Made by a program: the position numbers and the translations under genes. 64,000 bases of DNA from Rutpela maculata (Eukaryota; Arthropoda; Insecta; Coleoptera; Cerambycidae). The notes under the pieces were generated by a model. It was not told the DNA's origin and did not search any database. It saw only the letters and a list, made by a program, of their open reading frames with translations. How positions within the stretch are numbered: position 1 is the first letter of the stretch; each line of letters begins with the position of its first letter. Shown here in pieces: positions 10,406 through 20,266 of the stretch. The stretch is taken from NCBI GenBank assembly GCA_936432065.2, contig OW386293.2:25370234-25434233 (forward strand), given 5' to 3'.

Positions 10406-11707
10406 AATAGTTTTAAAAAATTCGGTGGAATAATAGCTATATAGATATACTTCAAGAAAACAGTACAAAATCCGATATAGGTAGGGGCTGACTAGGTAGC
10501 AATCCACAAAAAGTGAAATATAATTTTGTAACTTTTCTAATATCGTTTGTGCGTTAACCATTTTTGGTGGAAAATTAACTATGTACCTATACTTCAAGAA
10601 AACCCAACAAAATTCGATATAGGTATAGGGATGACGAGGTAGCAATTCACAAAAATTGAAATATTCTTTTTGTAACTTTTTTAATATCGTTTGTGCATTA
10701 ACCATTTTCGGTGGAAAAAAAGTTTCAAAAGGAATATTTTACTTTTTTTGGTTTCCTAGTCCGTCAGCCTCTAACTAGATCGGATTTTGTTCTGTTTTCT
10801 TGAAATGTATCTATAGTCCAGTCAACGAAAGAGTTGTAGAGGACATTTTGGAGGGGAGAATTTTAATCTCCAGGAATGTGTTGTGGGAAGTTAGGAGGTA
10901 AACATACTAGAAGTCCCCGCCCCTAGCCCCTCCGCTACAGGGGGGAGGGGGGTTGGAAGGTTCCTTTTTTCGAGTCTTCGCTTATAACTCGGAAACGATG
11001 CGTCGTACGGAAAAAGGTAATCTATACAAGAGTAAACATAATTAAATTTCCCACAAGAATGTCTATATTATTTTTTTCCTATGTGTTGTAGTTTACGAGA
11101 TATTCACCAGCAAAAATCGATAATTAATAAAAAAATCAATTATGTATCTTAAATTATTCTGTCAAAACGGCTTACCGTGGTCTGCTAATAAATCACAGTC
11201 ACAAAATAATCTTTATTTTACAACACTCGATGTATGTACTAACCTAATATTTTGTCAAAATCTATACATTTCCTTAAATATACAGTGTGATTCACTTAAA
11301 CTGAAGACACCCTTATAACTTTTTTATTATGTTTCCGATTTGAATCAAATTTTACTCAAGTATAGAACAAGTTAGGATCTACTTATGACCAGAAGAACAT
11401 CTACCTGCTACAAATGCAAAGCCACCTGCGCTACCAATATATGTTGACAAAAATGAAAAATCATATTATGCATTTTTTTATCGCAAAATTTTGTTAACGA
11501 AAATTGTTCAGAATTGTCCAAACACCTCAAGTCCAAAATTTAATCAAAATAAAAAAATTTATATTTTGATTAAAATATAATTTATTTAGTAAATTTGATA
11601 TTAGGAAAATGAAAATATCCAACATAGCGCATGCACTGCTATTTGTAGTGACAGCTGAAATAAATAATATGACAGGAAATATTTTTTCTGTTCTGCAAAA
11701 TTTATAC

Positions 11708-11724
11708 TGTTATATATATAAATT
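11708..11724 (+). promoter_or_regulatory. TATA-like sequence upstream of the nested ORF
   Basis: The run TTATATATATAAATT lies about 60 bp upstream of the ATG at 11780. It is a plausible TATA box but cannot be separated from general A+T richness. Confidence 0.25.
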
Positions 11725-11779
11725 TGTTTGAACGTTTAATTTGGTTTTTAATATTTCGCGAGTGTGATTATCGTTCGCA

Positions 11780-12063
11780 ATGACTAACAAGTGCTTTAAA
11801 TGTGATGAATACATCGACGAATCCAGTGATGGAGAATACCACGATTGATGGAGATGCCCAAATCATCTGAAACTGGAAAAATTGGAATAATTTCCCTGGA
11901 AACATTCCAAGGTAAAGAAGGCGGTCTAAATAACGTCGCTGTGGAAAACCTGGAATTCCTTTCATAAATGCTCCCCCATCAAATTACGATAGGTCTATAC
12001 AGCATTGGCATATGCAGCCGAGTTGTGTGAAAAAGTCAACCAGCACAGTGTGATTATCACGTT
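11780..12063 (+). pseudogene. Broken 5' part of the PIN-like/CXC transposon gene
   Basis: An ATG at 11780 opens a 22-codon frame with 'KCFKCDEYIDES', the start of a likely Cys-rich N-terminus, and stops at 11846. After shifts, other frames encode 'YTALAYAAELCEKVN' and 'VIITFDQP' near 12000-12065. Both match my recollection of the middle part of related arthropod mobile-element ORFs (CE.....C.VTFDQPL). Coding sequence then jumps to the region of the intact ORF, so an internal deletion of perhaps hundreds of codons is likely. This copy cannot make the full protein. Confidence 0.45.
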
Positions 12064-12117
12064 TGACCAGCCTTCCTCTCCAATCAGCACAATAAAGATA
12101 GACTGATCAGCCTACTG

Positions 12118-13224
12118 ATGTCTAAACTGCACGAAAATGGCATCACAACGCAGCACGCATCAGACGATGCTGACGTGCTGATTGTAAGTACAGCTATTGC
12201 ACAATCTATAAGAGAAACATCCAATGTGGCTGTCATTGGAAAAGATGTAGACCTCGCAGTGATGCTTACTGCAAAGACTCCACCAGACCGCAATATTTTA
12301 TTCATAAAACCTGGCAGAGGAAAAGTTCAAACCAATATTTACTCCACCCACCAAATGCAGCAACTGGGGCTGAAAGAAATTCTGTTCCTGCATGCTTTTA
12401 CTGGCTGCGATTCAACGTCTGCAACATTCCGGAAGAGTAAGCTTGGTTTTATAAAACTTTACCAAAAACATCCTGATGTTCGAAGAGCAGCCGAAGTGTT
12501 TCACAACCCTTCCTTCTCTCATGTTGATGTTGAAGAAGCTGGACGATTATTTATGCTAAAATGGTATGGCGCCCCAGCAAAGGAGAGCTCCCTGAACATC
12601 TACCGATACCATTCATTTTTGAAATCCGTAGCAAATATCAAACCAGATCTCTCATCACTTCCACCAAGCGAGGGGGCAACAAAAGAGCATTCATTTCGCA
12701 CATTTCACCAGGTGCAGCTCTGGTTGGGAAATCAGCTACCCCCAGAGCTGTGGGGTTGGGAGCACAATGCAAAGTATCTAGCTCCGGTGCTGACCAAAGA
12801 CCCAGCGGCACCAAAAATAATTTTAGACTTGATTTTTTGCAAGTGCACTAAAGATTGCAGCAGCGCCAGATGTAGCTGCAAGAAAGTATCCATTAATTGC
12901 TCCCCTTTGTGCCAGAACTGCCAGGGGAACTGTTTAAACGGAGTGTCAATTTTAATGAACGAGGATGATGAAGAAGATGACTTAGAACTCCCCACATTCC
13001 GTGTAGACACTGAATCCAATAATCAAGGAACAGATGAAGACGACGACGGGGATGTCGAAGTTTTAGAGTCGGAACAAGAAGCCAGACCCTCTCGTCCCAA
13101 GAGAGCCAGGCCAACACAATTTATGAGATTTATAAAATGTAATTTTATTTTTCATTATTACATATTAAATACCGCGAACACATTCCTGAAGAAAGAAATT
13201 CCCTCCCCCCCCCATGTCCTCTAA
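12118..13224 (+). CDS. 368-codon transposon ORF: PIN/FEN-like residues plus CXC cysteine cluster
   Basis: The frame is open from the stop at 12064 and the upstream codons (DRLISLL) look homologous, so the ATG at 12118 is probably internal to a larger ancestral ORF. Residues 16-23 (DDADVLIV) and 41-50 (GKDVDLAVML), then 83-98 (LGLKEILFLHAFTGCD), recall the acidic XPG-I and helix-hairpin blocks of FEN1-like PIN nucleases; this fold call is inference. Residues 241-272 form C-x-C-x3-C-x4-C-x-C-x6-C-x3-C-x2-C-x3-C, close to the tesmin/CXC DNA-binding motif. An acidic stretch (about 281-320) and a basic RPSRPKRARP follow. Related ORFs occur in many arthropod genomes, generally unnamed. Codon use is smoother than in neighbouring relics, so decay is recent. 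Confidence 0.7.
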   Translation: MSKLHENGITTQHASDDADVLIVSTAIAQSIRETSNVAVIGKDVDLAVMLTAKTPPDRNILFIKPGRGKVQTNIYSTHQMQQLGLKEILFLHAFTGCDSTSATFRKSKLGFIKLYQKHPDVRRAAEVFHNPSFSHVDVEEAGRLFMLKWYGAPAKESSLNIYRYHSFLKSVANIKPDLSSLPPSEGATKEHSFRTFHQVQLWLGNQLPPELWGWEHNAKYLAPVLTKDPAAPKIILDLIFCKCTKDCSSARCSCKKVSINCSPLCQNCQGNCLNGVSILMNEDDEEDDLELPTFRVDTESNNQGTDEDDDGDVEVLESEQEARPSRPKRARPTQFMRFIKCNFIFHYYILNTANTFLKKEIPSPPHVL

Positions 13225-14393
13225 TATATCCTTTTGGGCATTAATTTATTGGATTAAAACCCAAGCTGCCAGATAGTTATAAAGCAATTTGCAATTTTTT
13301 TAAAATAAATATTTTAAAGATTTTTAAAATTTTAATTTTTGAATTTTTTTTATTTTGGTTAAATTTTGGTCTTAAGGTTTTTGGACAATTCTGAACAATT
13401 TTCGTTAACAAAATTTTGCGATAAAAAAATGCATAATATGATTTTTCATTTTTTTCAACATATATTGGTAGCGCAGGTGGCTTTGCATTTGTAGCAGGTG
13501 GACGTTCTTCTGGTCATAAGTAGATCCTAATTTGTTCTATACTTGAGTCAAATTTGATTCAAATCGGAAACATAATAAAAAAGTTATAAGGGTGTCTTCA
13601 TTTTAAGTGAATCACACTGTATATTTAAGGAAATGTATAGATTTTGACAAAATATTAGGTTAGTAAATACATCGAGTGTTGTAAAATCAGGATTATTTTG
13701 TGACTGTGATTTATTAGCAGACCACGGTAAGCCGTTTTGACAGAATAATTTAAGATACATAATTGATTTTTTTTATTAATTATGGATTTTCGCTGGTGAA
13801 TATCTCGTAAACTACAACACATAGGAAAAAAAATAATATAGACATTCTTGTAGGAAATTTAATTATGTTTACTTTTGTATAGATTACCTTTTTCCGCACG
13901 ACGTATCGTTTCCGAGTTATAAGCGAAGAATCGAAAAAAGGAACCTTTCAACCCCCCTCCCCCCTGTAGCGGCGGGGCTAGGGGTGGGGACTTTTAGTAT
14001 GTTTACCTCCTAACTACCCCCAACACATTCCTGAAGATTAAAATTCTCCCCTCCAAAATGTCCTCTACAATCCCCTTTTGGGCATTCATTGATTGGACTA
14101 CTATATAGCTATTATTCCACTGAAATATTAAAAAAAACACACGATGTTAAAAATGTTAACGATGTTAAAAAAGGATGTTAAAAACAAACGATATTAAAAA
14201 AGTTACAAAAAGAATATTTTAGTTTTTGTGGATTGCTACCCTGTCAGCCCCTACCTTTTGTTGTGTTTTCTTGAAATATATCTATATAGCTATTATTCCA
14301 CCGAATATCGTTAATGCACAAACGAAATTAAAAAGTTACTAAAAGAATATTTTACTTTTTGTGAACTGTGTTTTTTTGAAATATATGTATATA

Positions 14394-15147
14394 CAGGGTG
14401 TCTCACCGGGAACTGAATCAATCGAAGTTGATATTACCTTATCACATTCTCCATAAATAATAAACAAATTTAAAAAGTCTTCATGGGTGTAATTTAAACG
14501 TGCTGGCATTTTTTGACATAAGATAATGACTGATTGTTTCTAATCATGGTTATTTTGATGAAATGATTACAATTTATGAATTTCTAATAAAATCGCAAAT
14601 ATTTCAAAAAGTTGAAAACTTTAACCCCACAATGCTAATATCAGAAAAAAGGGAATTCAATTTTACACAACTTGACGTCAAAAAATATAGTTGACAAAAT
14701 GTAACGCGAAAAACGGAACACTTGGTATGATATTATTGAATTTATTTCAGTTGTAGAACGTAGTTCTCCTTGTGTTCTTTTTATGTGCCAAGAAGCAAAT
14801 GAGGATCTTTTACACGAAGAAAGTTATAACGGTTCTTGCAAACCGTTGCACCTGTCAAATTTTCTATAAAATGTCAAATATCTCTGAAACGGATGGATTT
14901 AGGCATAGGGTATCCTACATGTTTTTGACTCAGAATTTTACGCTCTTTTCGAAAACCCTGAAATATATAGAGTGTTCCATTTAAAATAAGCAAGTTGGTA
15001 TCGACTTCCGGTATAAGCGGAAGTGCCAGCTACTTGTAGTTATTTTAGTTGGATTGGCCACACTGACTTTAGTAACTCCCAAAATTTTCAAAAATTTCTG
15101 ATGCGTACTTTTCTCTATATCGATTCAGTTCCCGGTGAGACACCCTG
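14394..15147. mobile_element. MITE with CAGGGTGTCTCACCGGG ends, TA-flanked
   Basis: Terminal inverted repeats CAGGGTGTCTCACCGGGAAC and its complement, about 28 bp, are flanked by TA (14392-14393, 15148-15149). It lies inside a monomer of the palindrome array. No ORF resembles a transposase. The ends are typical of arthropod mariner-derived MITEs. Confidence 0.85.
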
Positions 15148-15154
15148 TATAGCC

Positions 15155-17043
15155 CGGGAGGCAGCGTTGCATTTCTGATGGTGACTTCAGGCCGCTTGAT
15201 TTTGTGTGTAATCGATAGTCTAGATATAACTAGTAATCGAAACAAGCGTCAGCTGTCAGAATCGTGGTGGACCTGGTCGTGAGATGTCGAAAAAAAAAAT
15301 CAAAAATGATTTCAGGTTGTTTGAAAATTGTACAATAAATGTTTACATGATAATAATAATTTTTAAAAATGTCAGCTGCGTAGATAATGGGGGATTATAC
15401 GTCAGCCGCTTATATAAACCTGTATAAAAAACAATTGATGTAAAATCATTTCAGATTCAATGAAACTTACACAGCTAACTCTTTATATTATTAAAATGAT
15501 AAAAAAAATCGTCAGCTATTCTTTCAATGGGGGCAAGACCGTCAGTTGAGGGATTATAAGTGCTGAGCGAGGTTTTAATCTGAGTATGGCGCAGTCCAAT
15601 GTATAATCTAACTGACGATCTTTCCCCCTGTATATCAATAGCTGACGTATATTTTCATTTAATATATTGTTTAAATAATCATTTCTAGAAATTCCAAGTG
15701 ACTTAAAATCAATTTAAACTAAAATTTATGGTTTTAATCTAGTTTTCTTAGCATACATAATGTGCTTTCAGTTCATAAGCCAGCTGATGATGTTTCCCCA
15801 TTATACAAATAGCTGACGTACATTTTTACTTCATATATTGTTTAAATAATCGACCTTCGGCCATTTTATTGGGAGCATTCTCGGAACCGGCTTCGCACAA
15901 ACGGAGTTGACAGAGTCGGCTTAGTTTTTATTTTGTTACAATTTACAAGTGTATTAATTACATGAAGGAAGATATAAATATGAAATGAAGAAAGAAGATA
16001 TATGTTTTTAAATATAGCAATAATCAAATTTATTTTATATAAACATGATAGGCTGAAAAAACTGCATACTTTCCTACATGTCTTTTTCGCACGGCTTGGC
16101 AACTGCGACTGAAAATAAAACTCGGCAAGTCTACAAATGCACCAAACAAATGGCGATTTCACGTGCGCCAACTTGGATGCGCGAACTCTTCCCGCTAATG
16201 CGAGTTACACTTCAGGTTGTTCAGTGGCTAGACAAATGGATTCACCGAATTCTTCTACTGAAATAGATCCCAAAGAGCCCTAACGGTCATAGGTAAGGGC
16301 GCAGGAAATTTACGTAGAAATGCGCAGATAGTTACTGTCACAATTTGTCAAGGCCTGTGCAAATTTAACCCACAGGAAAATACAATGGAAAAATATATTT
16401 TTTAAAATTGTTTATTTTCCAGCATTATTGTATATTACCATTGTAATTGAAACCATAAATTTTAGTTTAAATTGATTTCAAGTCACTTGAAATTTCTAGA
16501 AATGATTATTTAAACATTATATTAAATGAAAATGTACGTCAGCTATTGATATAAATGGGGAAATATCTTCATTTAGATCATACATTGAATTGCGCCATAC
16601 TCAGATTAAAAGCTCGCTCAGCACTTATAATCCCTCAGCTGACGGTCTTACTCCCATTGAAAGAATAGCTAACGAATTTTTTTTATCATTTTAATATTAT
16701 AAAGATTTAGCTGCATAAGTTTCATTGAACCTGAAATGATTTTACATCAATTGTTTTTTATACAAGTTTATATAAGCGGCTGACGTATAATCCCCCATTA
16801 TCTACGCAGCTGACTTTTTTAAAATTATTATTATCATGTAAACATTTATTGTACAAATTTTCAAACGACCTGAAATCATTTTTGATTTTTTTTTTTCGAC
16901 ATAATTGACGTTCTCTCACGACAAGGTCCACCACGACTCTGACAGCTGACGCTTGTTTCGATTACTAGCCATATCTAGACTATCGATTACACACAAAATC
17001 AAGCGGAATGAAATCACCATCAAAAATGCAACGCTGCCTCCCG
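15155..17043. mobile_element. 1.9 kb foldback element with repeated GTCAGCTG-type motifs
   Basis: Ends CGGGAGGCAGCGTTGCAT and complement. Inverted arms of about 650 bp surround a unique centre (about 15850-16400). Motifs of the form (C)GTCAGCT / AGCTGAC recur at least ten times along both arms, e.g. near 15250, 15375, 15405, 15512, 15645 and 15815, often next to A+T-rich or 'GGGG' blocks. These could be transposase-binding sites. The centre holds no recognisable coding sequence. Confidence 0.75.
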
Positions 17044-17555
17044 ACTAATAGCTATTATTTCACCGAAAATGGTTAATGCGCAAACGATATTAAAACGGTA
17101 TAAAAAGAATATTTTACTTTTTGTGGATTGTTACCCCGTCAGCTCCTATCTATATCGGATTTTGTTCTGTTTTCTTGAAATATATGTATAAAGGTATTTT
17201 TCTACTGAAAATAATTTATACGACGTAAAAGAAACAAAAATATGGAGGATTGCTATCTTCACTTCGCCAAATTGTTATGCTTATTGTGACTCATAACTTG
17301 AAAAGCAGTCATAGCCGAGACTTGTGCCCATGAGAACTGTTGCTCAGAAAAGTAAAAGCTATAACTCCAAATTTCAGAAAATTCGACTGAGAGCCAATTT
17401 CCATAAGGTTTACATCAATACTTACATCAATATTTAATGTAACTGCATTGTGGATTTTACCCTGACTTTTTACAGTGTAACGCGTCATAGCCTTGACGCA
17501 CACTTTAATATTAATATTCATACAGTTGGGTGTACTGTCCTCAATTTGAATATAT

Positions 17556-17589
17556 ATCTTTTGCATCATATAAATATGATGCAAAAGAT
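17556..17589. other. Perfect hairpin, 15 bp stem and 4 base loop
   Basis: ATCTTTTGCATCATA and its exact complement are separated by TAAA. It lies in the putative intron just downstream of a thioredoxin-like exon. Function is unknown; it may be a MITE remnant. Confidence 0.6.
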
Positions 17590-17653
17590 TCTAGTACATT
17601 TACTTCCTAATTTAATATGTTCGAATATCATAAGCTGGAAGTAAAATACTTAC

Positions 17654-17797
17654 AAAAGAGTACAGCCATGTGGTCGACACTGCTAATTAACGTAGTAAGA
17701 GTTTTTAAAGTAACATCTTCAATAATATCATCCTCATCACCTGTGCTCTTGTGTTGAACCAACCATTCCAAGACGTCTTCTTCCTTTGTGAGTTCTC
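17654..17797 (-). CDS. Exon of a multi-thioredoxin-like-domain protein (C-terminal of three seen)
   Basis: The exon is bounded by a CAG acceptor (17798-17800) and a GTAAGT donor (17648-17653), phase 1 on both sides. It encodes 47 codons: 'GELTKEEDVLEWLV', an acidic insert 'GDEDDIIEDV', then 'LTTLISSVDHMAVLF', where a new module would begin after the junction. The pattern '(G)L..EDVL.WL...I..V....L..L......VAVLF' alternates with 'CKKC...ENIDDE' exons in a family of arthropod proteins with serial thioredoxin-like modules, which I recall but cannot name. The next exon, to the left, was not found within the window. Confidence 0.75.
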
Positions 17798-17858
17798 CTG
17801 AAAGTAATATTTTCTGTCAATATTACATTTCTAAAATATAAAATAGTTTCAAGCATAC

Positions 17859-18041
17859 CTTCGTAGATAATCGGGATTTGATGCCTGTAATAGACTAGAG
17901 CTGGTAAACTTCCCAAATTGTATTCTTCGGCTAGGGTCTCATCATTAATTTTAACAAATCCAATTCCTAATTGATCTGCCTCATCATCGATATTTTCTAG
18001 TTCTAGTAAGACTTTGGAACATTTCTTGCATTCAGGTTTGT
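17859..18041 (-). CDS. Exon of the same gene: thioredoxin-like module with CxxC
   Basis: Acceptor TTTAG precedes 18041 and donor GTATGC follows 17859. Phase 1 on both sides, 183 bp. The codon split across the upstream junction gives Tyr: Y-KPECKKCSKVLLELENIDD, then 'LGIGFVKINDETLAEEYNLG' and 'SLPALVYYR...IPIIYEG'. CKKC is in the place of a thioredoxin/PDI active-site CxxC. 'LPALVYYR' supplies the cis-Pro strand of the fold and 'IYEG' ends the module. It joins in frame to both neighbouring exons. Length fits one half-module. Redox activity is plausible from CxxC but unproven; no signal peptide or retention signal is visible because the gene ends are missing. Confidence 0.85.
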
Positions 18042-19040
18042 CTAAATTCAATAAATACACAAATTATTACTTGGTAAAAATGTTTGCTTTCTTCAATGCG
18101 TTCTAAGTACAAAGCGAAAGAATTTTACAATCCTACAAAAACCAAACACAATCGCTTGTCAAAAGTATGCATTTCTCTGTATATTTGTTTTCAAAATTTA
18201 TTAAACTATATAATTCTAGAATTTTAATGTCTTTAGAATCCTTCTGAATACGTCTATAGTATGATCAGCGAAACGTCAAGTCAGCTTGGACGACCATGGC
18301 AACAGCAACTTGTATAAATGAAGTTATCTTTAAATATGATAGATATAGTGGAGTCAATAGAGGCTGAAAATATGCATTATTTCGGAATAATTATGGGAAG
18401 CTTCGATTTTCCTAAAACCGTTTGATATCACTTTTACATAGCTTAAAATAAAAAGTTATAAACATATAATCGTGAGGAAATTGTTTATTAATTATTTAAA
18501 CAAAAAAAAAATTTAACAAAATTTTTGTAAGTTGAGAAATTTTAAAGGAATTTAATTCAAATTGACATATAAGGGGTTTTCGAGGTCGCTGAAACAGATT
18601 ATAAAGTCAAAAAAAGGTAATTCAAAATGGCTGATCCAATATGGCCGAACTTCCATCAAGCAATAAAATAATTCAATACACTATTCAATTAAAAACACAA
18701 TTTAAATATTCAAATAAAAACCTAAAAGGAAGCTAAGAAAACGCAATATTGCACATAGCATTACAAGATGACCTGTGAAAAAGTGCCCAAATTACTTTTA
18801 CAATGCTTTACGGACACACACACAGCGCAGCGTGCGGGACAGGTGATGCGAACTGCTTGGCGCGAAGATGTTGTTTTAATTTCAATCTCTTTCTAATATT
18901 CAGGCTTTATAACTTATAGCCCTGTACCATGTGAATATTTTCAGTATGTTTTCGATATTATAAGCAGGATAAAAATTTTAGAAACAATCAACATCGAGTC
19001 GATTTACCGAAAAACTTGATTTTTAATTAAAAGCTTTTCT
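18042..19040 (-). other. Start of a 12.2 kb intron, no recognised element
   Basis: Sequence between exons 30203-30343 and 17859-18041 of the thioredoxin-like gene. This part shows no tandem array, no ORF of note and no paired TIRs. Confidence 0.5.
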
Positions 19041-19045
19041 TTAAC

Positions 19046-19084
19046 TTGCAATGTTTGTTTCTGTTTGTTTGTTTGTTTGTTTAT
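19046..19084. repeat. (GTTT)n microsatellite
   Basis: About nine GTTT units with one CTGT interruption. Confidence 0.85.
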
Positions 19085-19261
19085 GGGTATCAAATGAAAG
19101 GGTTTGACGAGTAAAATACGATAAACTATGTGGCGTCATGATAAATTCAATATGACGTACGTCCCAAGATGGCGGATCGCCTTTTTCTTCACAACCCCCT
19201 TGATATGGGTATCAAATGACAGGATTTCACGAGTAAAATATGATAAACTATGTGACGTCAT
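19085..19261 (+). repeat. Pair of ~55 bp direct repeats
   Basis: 'GGGTATCAAATGAAAGGGTT' begins a ~55 bp unit at 19085. It recurs at 19207 with a few changes, including 'AAACTATGTG(G/A)CGTCAT'. Spacing is 122 bp. Confidence 0.7.
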
Positions 19262-19285
19262 TCTAAATTCAATATAGCGGACGTG

Positions 19286-19525
19286 GGGGAGGTGGGATGA
19301 GGTGGGGAAGGAGTGGGGATGGGGTAGGAAGAGGTGGGAAAGGGAGGGTGGGAAGAAGTGGGAAAGGGGAGGGGAATGGGTGGGAAAAAGGTGCGAAAGT
19401 AGTGGGAAGGTGAGGGAAGAGGTGGGGTGGAAAGAGGTGGGAAGAGATGGGAAGGGGAAAGGGGTGGGAAGAAGTGGGAATTAGTGTTAGAAGGGTGAGA
19501 AGACGGGAAAGGGAAGGGGTGAATC
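19286..19525 (+). repeat. G-rich minisatellite, variants of GTGGGAAGAG
   Basis: About 240 bp of purine, mainly G-run repeats (GGTGGGAAG, GAGTGGGGA, GGGAAAGGGG) with almost no pyrimidine except T. The many G3-G4 runs have G-quadruplex potential on the plus strand. The reading frame across it is an artefact of the repeat. Confidence 0.8.
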
Positions 19526-19619
19526 GTGGTGGAAAATGAAAGGGTTTTGTCTGTCTGTTTGTCTGTAAAATAAGTAGACTAAAAAGTAAAAAATAAAATT
19601 ATATAAAAAAAATTTTTTA

Positions 19620-19836
19620 GAAAAAGCTTTTATTTGAAAAAACTACTAAAAAGTAAAAAATTGTTTTTTTTCAATTCATACACCTGGAAACCAAAAGCTT
19701 TGGGGGCGGTCAATTGAGCAAAGTAACTATGCAGTAGCGCTATATGACCGTCCCCAAAGCTTTTGGTTTGCAGGTGTATGAATTTTAAAAAAATTATTTT
19801 TACTTTTTAGTAGTTTTTTCAAATAAAAGCTTTTTT
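19620..19836. mobile_element. Short palindromic MITE
   Basis: Arms 'AAAAAGCTTTTATTTGAAAA...CAAAAGCTTTGGGG' are mirrored around a ~40 bp centre near 19720. No clear target duplication. It directly abuts the 'CATTCCCG' element copy. Confidence 0.65.
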
Positions 19837-19844
19837 CTGAAATT

Positions 19845-20266
19845 GATCGGCAATGTCTACATTTTCGGCGCGATTTCAGATCGAAAAATGCACAATTCCA
19901 GTATTTCAGTTCGTTGCTAAGAAACTATCAGAAAACAGACCGGAAAAGATCTGTTGCCAAGCAAGGATCAACATTCCCGTACGGTTTTTATGTATATTTT
20001 AGACATTAAATAAATACACGTAGACAAACCAACTCACATTAAAATTGCATTTATTAGTAAGCAGTTAGATTGTAATGAAGAAATATTATGCATTAATACA
20101 AATTCTTTAATTTATAATAATATTGATTGTGATTTCAGAAAAAATAGTATGTGTACTTCGGTGTGAAAGCACATTCCCGGGCTTCGATGCTTGTTCAACA
20201 ATTGCATCGTCGTCCGGGAATGTATTGCTTTCACACCTAAATACACAATATACTATTCCTTAAAAA
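19845..20266 (-). mobile_element. 'CATTCCCG' element, copy 2
   Basis: Inverted relative to copy 1. It carries 'CTACATTTTCGGCGCGATTT', 'GTTGCTAAGAAACTATCAGA', 'AACATTCCCGTACGG', and the terminal hairpin pair 'CTTCGGTGTGAAAGCACATT' / 'AATGTATTGCTTTCACACC'. It ends in 'ACACAATATACTATT'. About 420 bp, no ORF. Confidence 0.7.

Larger units (their letters stand above)
11283..13619. mobile_element. TA-flanked TIR element containing the PIN-like/CXC ORF
   Basis: Termini are CAGTGTGATTCACTTAAACT and its near-complement, each flanked by TA (11281-11282, 13620-13621). TIRs extend about 280 bp. The end sequence is close to the MITE at 5529 (CAGTGTGTTTCACTT), so both may have been moved by one mariner-type transposase. 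The cargo is the ORF at 12118-13224 and its broken 5' part. Confidence 0.7.
10815..14099. mobile_element. TIR element with ~450 bp inverted ends enclosing another element
   Basis: Ends read AGTCCAGTCAACGAA and (inverted) AGTCCAATCAATGAA. About 450 bp of inverted repeat follows, including 'GTAGAGGACATTTTGGAGGG', a C/G-rich block and 'CGTTTCCGAGTTATAAGCGA'. The host monomer 'ATCTATATAGCTATTA' continues across the insertion. A third, isolated copy of the right terminus lies internally at about 13180-13257, just after the large ORF. The ORF may therefore belong to a related copy nested inside the inner element. Confidence 0.65.
8811..17411. mobile_element. Outer 8.6 kb palindromic (foldback) element with nested insertions
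   Basis: Outermost arms 8811-9030 and about 17200-17411 are inverted copies, beginning AAACCTTATGGAAATTGGCT. Inward, both arms carry ~137 bp monomers recognisable by TTCAAGAAAACA, 'CCGATATAGGTAGG', 'GCAATCCACAAAAA' and 'AATATCGTTTGTGC'. Five distinct elements interrupt these monomers: 9153-9884, 10043-10405, 10815-14099, 14394-15147 and 15155-17043. The monomer sequence resumes after each, which supports insertion. No transposase belongs to the outer layer. Confidence 0.6.

Noticed and set aside
12561..13019. Overlapping ORFs in other frames and on the opposite strand of 12118-13224
   Set aside because: Shadows of the larger coding frame, without independent motifs.
19302..19484. 60-codon ORF rich in Gly/Trp/Lys/Arg
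   Set aside because: Direct translation of the G-rich minisatellite.
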